From the NCBI RefSeq assembly GCF_000425665.1, contig NZ_KE384432.1, positions 124,001-188,000 on the forward strand: a DNA stretch of 64,000 nt, read 5' to 3'. Source of the stretch: Gemella cuniculi DSM 15828. Lineage in GTDB: Bacteria > Bacillota > Bacilli > Staphylococcales > Gemellaceae. Shown here one piece after another: positions 56,404-64,000 of this stretch. How positions within the stretch are numbered: the first letter of the stretch is position 1; every line of letters begins with the position of its first letter. The notes beneath the pieces are model-generated. The model was not told where the DNA came from. It saw nothing but the letters and a program-made list of their open reading frames with translations, and did no database searches. The position numbers and the translations under genes are program-made.

Positions 56404-57162
56404 CTACTGCAATGGTTTTTTATTAACAAAACAAACAAAGTTCATATCTGTCTTTAATTTATTAAATGTTAATCTCATTTTTACAAACTGTTTTCGATTT
56501 TCTGATTTTAATCCATTTTTTACAATTTTTAAAGTATTAAGTACTCCCTCATCTGATAACATTCCTTTTAGTGTCATTAACGTAAGTTCCCCTTGTAATG
56601 AATTAACAGTTTTAAAACCAATTTTTGAAAATAAATCAACCCATTCTTTTTTCGGAAGAGGAAAAACATTTATATTGATGGCTGATGATAAATCTTTTTT
56701 TGTTTCTTCATAATTATTTACCAAAGAAATATCATGAGTAAGGAGCAATCCACCATTTTTTAAAACTCTATAATATTCTCTTAGTGCTTTTTCCTTACTT
56801 TTATCACTAAACATAGTTAACATAGCTTCATTGATTATATAATCAAAACTATTATCTGGAAATTCTAAATGAAATGCATCTGCTTTTAAAAATTTAATAT
56901 TTTTTAAATTTTGTTTTTCTGATTCTTCACAGGCTTCAGCAATGGAAACCTTATCTACATCAATTCCTATAAAAGCTGTTTTAGGATACTTTTTAGCTAG
57001 CTGCAATAAATTTACTCCTCTATTACAAGCAACTTCCAAAACTAAATCGCCTTCTTTAAAATTAGTGTGGGCTAATAAAAAATTTGTTCCCCTAAGTCCT
57101 CCAGGTCTTAGTCTAGTCTTTCCTAATTTTTTTAAAAATTTATGACCTAATTCTTTTTTCAA
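56404..57162 (-). CDS. Class I SAM-dependent methyltransferase
   Basis: 252 residues. Motif I VLEVACNRGVNLLQ is at about 38, the acidic motif II is in IGIDVDKVSIAEA, motif III region FDYIINEAMLTM near 108, then LREYYRVLKNGGLLLTHD, typical of UbiE/COQ5-like small-molecule methyltransferases. Substrate unknown. AGGAGGG precedes the ATG. Confidence 0.85.
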   Translation of the reverse strand: MKKELGHKFLKKLGKTRLRPGGLRGTNFLLAHTNFKEGDLVLEVACNRGVNLLQLAKKYPKTAFIGIDVDKVSIAEACEESEKQNLKNIKFLKADAFHLEFPDNSFDYIINEAMLTMFSDKSKEKALREYYRVLKNGGLLLTHDISLVNNYEETKKDLSSAININVFPLPKKEWVDLFSKIGFKTVNSLQGELTLMTLKGMLSDEGVLNTLKIVKNGLKSENRKQFVKMRLTFNKLKTDMNFVCFVNKKPLQ

Positions 57163-57310
57163 AATGCACCCTCCTAAATATAACTTTCAATATCTATTTT
57201 ATAACATATCTCTGAAGAATACTAGTTATTTATTAATATTTAGATTATATTTTATAAAAATACAATGAAAATTTAGTAATTTATATGTGTCTAAATTTAA
57301 ATTTTTTATG

Positions 57311-57341
57311 AAAAAAGAGGCCGATTATTCAGCCTCTTTAA
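57311..57341 (-). terminator. Terminator after the phospholipase-like gene
   Basis: Minus-strand stem AAAGAGGC/GCCTCTTT with a 10-base loop, followed by T6. Confidence 0.85.
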
Positions 57342-57368
57342 TAGATATAAAATTTTTTATTTTACCAA

Positions 57369-58991
57369 TTACATCTGTGTAGCTTTTTTTAAAAAACGTT
57401 TTTTGAAAAACAAATTTTTGGAATCACTATCTGAATTACCAGAATGTTCTCTGTTAAATTCTTTATGATTTACAGAATTTGAATTTTCATTCAAAGACTT
57501 AAAGAAATCTCCAATAGCTCTAAATGGTGCTGTTATAGTTTTAATAGCTTTAGCTATCTCTTCTAACGGAGTTTTGTTCATACGACTAAACCCTTCTGCA
57601 AAATAATATGCTTTTTCTCTTTCTTTTTGAGTCATTTTTTGTGCTTCTTTATATACACCATTTATAAAATTATTATTTGCCTTTCTGCTAAAATATCCAT
57701 ATTTATCATACTCTATATCATGCTGTTTACATAGTGCATCCAATCTATCAACTGGTGCTGGACCATTTTTTATGTCCCCGTACCCTGGTCCACAATAATT
57801 ACCATGTAACGCTTTAAACGATTTACCATTTCTATTTTTCATAACATAACCTAATATTTTCCAAGTAGACATTTTTTTTATTTCTTCAGGCGTTGCAATT
57901 TTAGTTTTTTGTTTTTGATTGATTGCCACAACTTTTTTATTTACTAAATTTGGTTTTTTATTTTTAATTTTTGACACTTTAAAGTTTTTCTTCTTACTAT
58001 TATCAATAATTGCCCCTAATTTTTTATCTTTTCTCATTTTTGTCTTACTTATTTTAGGTGTTGATACTTTATTAGTTACCGTTTTAGTTGTATTAGGTGA
58101 TTTCTTATTTTTTGTATATGTTTTTTTATTTTCTCTTGTGTATAAATCAGCCTTTACAACACTCTGTTTAGTTTTACCTTTTTTGTTTGATGAAATGTTA
58201 GTTTTCTGATTACTACTAGTTTTAGTATTCACAGCTTTTGTATAGTTTTTTTCTTTACTTTTATTAACATTGGTTTTTGAGTTTTTATTTGAATCCACCA
58301 CCTTATTTGTTGAATAAGATTTTGAATGTTTTGCTCTTCCTATGTTTGTTTTTGACTTTGTTTCTTTATTTGTATTATTTTTTGAGCTTTTACCTATATT
58401 TGAATTCGTTGCTCTACTTGAATTTTCTTTAACATTTTTGCTTCGAGAAGTCGAATTTGTTTTTGAACTTCTTCCATTACTATTACTATTACTATGCGAA
58501 CCAAAACTTCCTTTTGTACTTGAGCTCTTTCCACTTGAAGCTAAACTACTCTTAGAATTTTTTCCGTAGTTATCTTTATTATGTGAACTTCTGGAACTTT
58601 CACTAGTGCTTTTTCCTCCATGTGATGCTGAACTTCCCTTAGAAGTCGCACTTTTTCCATGTGATGCTGAGCTTCCTTTGGAACTTCCTCCTCGACTTCC
58701 TCCGTGTGACGATGAGCTTCCTTTGGAACTTCCACCTCGACTTCCTCCATGTGACGATGAGCTTCCTTTGGAACTTCCACTTCGGCTTCCTCCATGTGAT
58801 GCTGAGCTTCCTTTGGAACTTCCTCCTCGGCTTCCTCCATGTGAACCTGAATCGCCTCTAGAACTTCCACCTCGGCTACCCCCATGTGAACTTGAACTTC
58901 CCTTAGCGAATACATCGTGGTGATTATCAGTTATTGCCGCAGCACCACATAGTAATGTTGTTAACGCAAATATTGTTAACCCTTTTTTCAT
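57369..58991 (-). CDS. Secreted repeat-rich protein with a phospholipase A2-like domain
   Basis: 540 residues from ATG 58991 (AAGGAGG upstream). The 30-codon extension to 59081 lies over the promoter side and was rejected. Signal peptide 1-28. Residues about 30-120 are Gly/Ser/His tandem repeats of the type GSSKGSSSSHGGSRG, then a long Ser/Asn/Lys-rich stretch to about 360. The C-terminal domain has NYCGPGYGD near 393 and LDALCKQHDIEYDKYG with the catalytic His424-Asp425 pair: the Ca-loop and active site of PLA2, closest in pattern to the viral/prokaryotic PLA2-like group. No wall anchor is visible; the tail is basic. Confidence 0.8.
   Translation of the reverse strand: MKKGLTIFALTTLLCGAAAITDNHHDVFAKGSSSSHGGSRGGSSRGDSGSHGGSRGGSSKGSSASHGGSRSGSSKGSSSSHGGSRGGSSKGSSSSHGGSRGGSSKGSSASHGKSATSKGSSASHGGKSTSESSRSSHNKDNYGKNSKSSLASSGKSSSTKGSFGSHSNSNSNGRSSKTNSTSRSKNVKENSSRATNSNIGKSSKNNTNKETKSKTNIGRAKHSKSYSTNKVVDSNKNSKTNVNKSKEKNYTKAVNTKTSSNQKTNISSNKKGKTKQSVVKADLYTRENKKTYTKNKKSPNTTKTVTNKVSTPKISKTKMRKDKKLGAIIDNSKKKNFKVSKIKNKKPNLVNKKVVAINQKQKTKIATPEEIKKMSTWKILGYVMKNRNGKSFKALHGNYCGPGYGDIKNGPAPVDRLDALCKQHDIEYDKYGYFSRKANNNFINGVYKEAQKMTQKEREKAYYFAEGFSRMNKTPLEEIAKAIKTITAPFRAIGDFFKSLNENSNSVNHKEFNREHSGNSDSDSKNLFFKKRFLKKATQM
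58600..58915 (-). repeat. Tandem coding repeats in the phospholipase-like gene
   Basis: About eight copies of an imperfect 39-45-base unit encode SSSHGGSRGGSSKG-like blocks. Near-identical copies (for example around 58690, 58740 and 58800) make length variation by slippage or recombination likely. Confidence 0.8.
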
Positions 58992-59385
58992 ACTGTTTCC
59001 TCCTTTGTGTTGTATTAAATTAGTTAACTTTAAAAAGTTAACTTTTAAGTATACTATAACACTATAAATATCATTTATCAATTATATTTGTCATCAATTT
59101 CTAATAGAAAAAATTATTTTATTATAATAATTATCATCAAATATACATTAAATATCCCTTATAATTATTTTATATTCCATTAACCAACCTTATTATTTTT
59201 TTTTTATATTCCTATGTTTATAATCAAATTTATTTCATACCATCTATTTACTATTTAAATATCTACTATTATTATCCTATTATATAGAAATATCCTTTTT
59301 TTTATTAATTAAAATTTTTATATATTATTTTGTCTGTTTATCTATTTTAAAATTATATCTAATTGATAAATTTATCATTATAAAA
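58992..59385. other. AT-rich intergenic stretch
   Basis: About 390 bases between the phospholipase-like gene and the interrupted oxidoreductase gene. A perfect palindrome GATAAATTTATC lies near 59364-59375. No gene or RNA family is recognisable. Confidence 0.4.
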
Positions 59386-59420
59386 ATAAAAAAAAACTTA
59401 ATGTAAATGTAAACATTAAG
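59386..59420 (-). terminator. Terminator of the interrupted oxidoreductase gene
   Basis: Minus-strand stem CTTAATGT/ACATTAAG followed by T9. It is still correctly placed behind the gene remnant. Confidence 0.8.
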
Positions 59421-59423
59421 CTT

Positions 59424-59837
59424 CTATTCTAAAATCATTATAGGTGTTACTCCAGAAGATTTATTTATAATTGCAAATTTTACAATTACTCTACCTAATC
59501 TAGTTACTTCTATTGGAGAATATCTTCCTCTTAGAAAAAATTTTAAAACTGGTGATAGTTTTATAAGCAAATCTTCTAGTTTTCTTTCTTCGTCACGTTT
59601 TGCTATTAATAATAAAGGTCTATATATTCGTAAAATACCCAATTTCATATTTTTCAAACTTTCTTCTAGCTCTCCTTTTAGTGAAGAATAAAAATTTTTT
59701 GACTTACTATTGGCTCCTAAAGAAGAAACAACATTAAAACTTTTTACTTTATTATTACATAGCTTTGCAAAATTAATTGTATAATCTAAATCTATCTTTC
59801 TCTGATTCTCTTTTGTTTTTGCAATCTTTATTGTAGT

Positions 59838-59843
<6 letters not shown>
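59424..59843 (-). pseudogene. 3' part of an NAD(P)-binding oxidoreductase gene cut by the mobile element
   Basis: The frame runs from the element junction to a TAG at 59424, about 139 codons. It reads LGTTIKIAKTKENQRKIDLDYTINFAKL, then VVSSLGANSKSKNFYSSLKGELEE, and later KLSPVLKFFLRGRYSPIEVTRLGRVIVKFA. This is the C-terminal two thirds of the HTATIP2/YtfG-like Rossmann family, beginning at its conserved CLGTT position. The N-terminal cofactor-binding part is missing and should lie beyond the right end of the inserted element. Confidence 0.8.
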
Positions 59844-61585
<1,742 letters not shown>

Positions 61586-61637
61586 TACTGTTAATTATTC
61601 AGAGAGAGAAATTAGAATTTGTGGGGAGGTGATTTTT

Positions 61638-62156
61638 TTGAGAGTGTACAAAGATAAAGAAGAACTCAAAACTGAAATAAATAAAGCATTTGAGAAGTAT
61701 ATTTTAGAATTCGACAATATTCCAGAAAATTTAAAAGATAAGAGAGCTGATGAAGTTGATAGAACTCCAGCAGAAAACCTTGCTTATCAGGTTGGCTGGA
61801 CAAGTTTAGTTCTTAAATGGGAAGAAGACGAAAAAAAGGGGATTCAAGTAAAAACACCATCGGATGAATTTAAATGGAATCAACTTGGTGAATTGTATCA
61901 GTGGTTTACGGATACCTATGCTCACCTATCCTTGCAAGAATTGAAGACAAAATTAAATGAAAATATTCATTCTATCTATGCAATGATTGATTCGTTGAGT
62001 GAAGAAGAATTATTTGAACAGCATATGAGAAAGTGGGCTGATGAAGCGACCAAAACAGCAACTTGGGAAGTATATAAGTTTATTCATGTAAATACTGTTG
62101 CACCTTTTGGAACTTTCAGAACAAAAATCAGAAAATGGAAGAAGATAGTACTATAA
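61638..62156 (+). CDS. ClbS/DfsB-family (DUF1706) protein
   Basis: 172 residues from TTG 61638, chosen because GGGGAGGTGA lies 8 bases before it; the longer frame from 61542 overlaps the recombinase gene and has no ribosome site. The sequence VYKDKEELKTEINKAFEKYILEF, then RTPAENLAYQVGWTSLVLKWE, PSDEFKWNQLGELYQWF and the C-terminal KFIHVNTVAPFGTFRTKIRKWKK match DUF1706, a four-helix DinB-like fold. One member, ClbS, protects DNA from colibactin. Probably cargo of the element. Confidence 0.82.
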   Translation: MRVYKDKEELKTEINKAFEKYILEFDNIPENLKDKRADEVDRTPAENLAYQVGWTSLVLKWEEDEKKGIQVKTPSDEFKWNQLGELYQWFTDTYAHLSLQELKTKLNENIHSIYAMIDSLSEEELFEQHMRKWADEATKTATWEVYKFIHVNTVAPFGTFRTKIRKWKKIVL

Positions 62157-62279
62157 ATCCCAGTTTGTTGAAATGAAATAATTAAGTAAATACAATAATA
62201 TAGCAACTTACAAAACAGTAAATCAAATCGGTTTACTGTTTTTTCTTTGCTCAAAAATAAAAAGAAAGGAAAACAGAAA

Positions 62280-62600
62280 ATGAAAAACATAGATGAAAAA
62301 ATCTTAATGGCAGAAGAAGAAATCAAGCAATTACAAAACAAAAGAAAAAAGCTCATCAGTCAGCAGAAACAGGAAGAAAGAAAAAAGAGAGATAGACGGC
62401 TTTATGAAAAAGGAGCAGTCTTTGAAAGTATTTTTACCGAAAGCAAGGACTTCACCAAAGATGAATTTTATCAGCTAATCACATTTTCAAACATTAAAGA
62501 AGCAGTAAATCAAAAGATCCTAAAAATCATAGAGAAGCGAGAAGAAAGCGAAAATCAAAATACAGAAAATCAAGAGGAAGAAACGGAAACAGAGGAATAG
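62280..62600 (+). CDS. DUF3847-type mobile element protein
   Basis: 106 residues from ATG 62280 with AAAGGAAAA upstream. A Lys/Glu-rich coiled-coil start (IDEKILMAEEEIKQLQNKRKKLISQQKQ) is followed by RDRRLYEKGAVFESIFTESKDFTKDEFYQLI and an acidic tail. Small proteins of this kind commonly precede MobA/MobL relaxase genes on Firmicute elements and probably help mobilisation. Function not established. Confidence 0.75.
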   Translation: MKNIDEKILMAEEEIKQLQNKRKKLISQQKQEERKKRDRRLYEKGAVFESIFTESKDFTKDEFYQLITFSNIKEAVNQKILKIIEKREESENQNTENQEEETETEE

Positions 62601-62601
62601 T

Positions 62602-62722
62602 CCCTTGTTTACAAGGGCGCACTTATACACCTTAACAGGTGCGTGCGTTCTCCGAAGGCTCTTGCAGAGGGCATATCAGCTAACGCTGATACAGGGGAGC
62701 TACACTCCCCTACGGAAATAAA
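62602..62722 (+). other. Array of hairpins upstream of the relaxase gene (possible oriT or structured leader)
   Basis: Four stacked inverted repeats: CCCTTGT/ACAAGGG (62602-62617), CACC/GGTG (62628-62641), TATCAGC/GCTGATA (62674-62691) and AGGGGAG/CTCCCCT (62693-62711). The stretch is GC-rich relative to the window and non-coding. Its place directly before the relaxase gene suits an origin of transfer. Confidence 0.5.
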
Positions 62723-62751
62723 TTTCCTACCCCTTGTGTACTTCCCAAAAG

Positions 62752-62783
62752 AAATCGGATAAAAAGCAATCCGATTTTTTTAG
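62752..62783 (+). terminator. Terminator before the relaxase gene
   Basis: Stem AAATCGGAT/ATCCGATTT around a short A-rich loop, followed by T5. Confidence 0.8.
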
Positions 62784-62841
62784 GAAGTCTTATCTATCGC
62801 CACATCAAAGTATTAGAAAAACGGAAAGGAGGCTTTTAACT

Positions 62842-64000
62842 ATGGCGATATATCATTTTTGCATAAAAATTATCTCAAGAGGCAAAGGCAAAAGTGCAGT
62901 AGCAGCTTCCGCTTATCGTAGTGGCGAAAAGATAAAAAACGAGTATGACGGAATAGACCATGACTTTACAAGAAAAGGAGGAATAGCCCATACAGAAATT
63001 CTATTACCGCAAAATGCACCACAGGAATTTGGTAACCGTTCTATTTTATGGAACAGTGTCGAGAAAATAGAAAAAAGTAAAAACTCACAACTGGCAAGAG
63101 AAATAGAAATTGCATTACCTAAAGAACTAAATCGAGAAAAACAGATAGAGCTTGTACGAGAATATGTAAAAGAAAATTTTGTAAAAATCGGCATGTGTGC
63201 CGATATTGCTCTACATGATAAAAATGACGGAAACCCACACGCACATATCTTACTTACTATGCGACCGTTAAACGAAGATAAAACATGGGGAGCAAAATCA
63301 AAAAAAGAATATATCCTTGACAACAACGGGGAAAAGATAAAACTCAAAAACGGTAATTACAAGACAAGGAAAATTGACACAGTTGATTGGAACGAACAAG
63401 ATAAAGCGGAACAATGGCGAAAAGCATGGGCAGATATTGCAAACAAATATCTTGAAGAAAACAGCGCATACAGGAAAAAGTTGACCATCGTTCTTATCAA
63501 AGACAAGGCATAGAGCAAGTACCGACCATACATTTAGGAGTATCAGCAAGTCAAATGGAAAAGAATGACATAGGAAATATCAACCGAAAAATCAAACATC
63601 TGAATAAGCTATTAAGAAAAATTGCAAGAAGAATAAAAGCCTTGCTAAATTGGATAAGAGGAATTGGAAAAAAGGAAAAAATAGAAAATGAAAATACAAA
63701 GTCCACGCTTCCACCAAAAGAAAATCTACTATCCATTTTTGAAAATCTTATCCGTAGAAATGCAGATAACCATAATACAGACTTAGAGAAATATATTGAA
63801 AATTATCAGCTTCTAAAAGAGAAAAATATTATAAGTATCAATCAATTAAAAGAAAGCATAATTACTTTAAGGGATAAAAATTACAAGGCTACAAGAGTTA
63901 TCAAAGATACTGAAAAAAGAATTGATGATAAAGTACAACTTATATACCAAGCGGAGAAATATTTGAAGCATAAGGATACTTACAAAGCCTATATAAGCTA
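62842..64000 (+). pseudogene. MobA/MobL-family relaxase, one-base frameshift, runs off the window
   Basis: ATG 62842 has AAGGAGG upstream. The N-terminal relaxase domain is clear: MAIYHFCIKIISRGKGKSAV, AASAYRSGEKI, then the HUH-type metal motif NPHAHILLTMRP. After SAYRKK near 63467 the frame is wrong and ends at 63513. Adding one A (GCATACAGG to GCAATACAGG) gives NSAIQEKVDHRSYQRQGIEQVPTIHLGVSA, the normal continuation, and the second frame stays open to the window edge. It would nick oriT for mobilisation; no conjugation genes are in the window. Confidence 0.85.

Noticed and set aside
58541..58923. Several open frames on both strands across the Gly/Ser repeat region (for example a Pro/Leu-rich plus-strand frame)
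   Set aside because: They are products of the repeats in the secreted protein gene, have no ribosome sites and share their ends with the repeat edges.

Overview
The window is AT-rich chromosomal DNA from a low-GC Firmicute. The gene order (rnc-smc, hemW-lepA-recX, mutS-mutL-miaA, yqeG-yqeH-yhbY-nadD-yqeK-rsfS), the large-type SRP RNA, an S-box upstream of metK and Gram-positive signal peptides point to Bacillales/Lactobacillales. The combination suggests Gemella or a close relative; that is inference and was not checked against a database.

Layout: 1-7.2 kb holds the end of an Mrp Na+/H+ antiporter operon (mnhEFG), glmM, a candidate small RNA, a Mn/Zn-type ABC importer (ATPase, permease, lipoprotein) and a TDT-family channel. 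7.3-22.7 kb is a long minus-strand housekeeping block: smc, rnc, hemW, lepA, recX, a PhzF-like gene, miaA, mutL, mutS. 22.9-30.5 kb has a rodA/ftsW-type gene, an M42 peptidase, a two-subunit 2-oxoacid:ferredoxin oxidoreductase, small membrane proteins and a transaldolase. 30.6-32.7 kb begins with rpmG and then has little ordinary coding sequence but dense regulatory structure. 32.8-41.5 kb has a MATE pump, SRP RNA, a short-chain dehydrogenase with a CopY-type regulator, and the yqeG-to-rsfS ribosome/NAD cluster with psd. 41.8-59.1 kb is mixed: a TetR gene with an in-frame UGA, a truncated globin, metK behind an S-box, a frameshifted ABC-F gene behind a leader attenuator, MFS, aldo/keto reductase, a degenerate pyruvate-kinase paralogue, dusB-folK-folB, a frameshifted cell-wall nuclease, an SsbB-like protein, and a secreted repeat-rich phospholipase A2-like protein. 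From about 59.84 kb to the right edge is a mobile element with a large serine recombinase and a MobA/MobL relaxase. It is inserted into an NAD(P)-binding oxidoreductase gene whose 3' part remains at 59424-59843.

The most interesting candidate is at 31.9-32.2 kb. It has a promoter over a palindromic operator, a 40-residue membrane peptide with a lysine-rich tail, and a convergent antisense RNA with its own extended -10 promoter and terminator. This is the architecture of a type I toxin-antitoxin module. A second consensus promoter 580 bp away carries an extended form of the same palindrome and drives a hairpin RNA with no reading frame. Other notable items are a cop-box promoter ending in a terminator before copY, the degenerate pyruvate kinase, the phospholipase, five interrupted genes (four by single-base indels), and the absence of UGA as a stop codon in about 55 intact genes.
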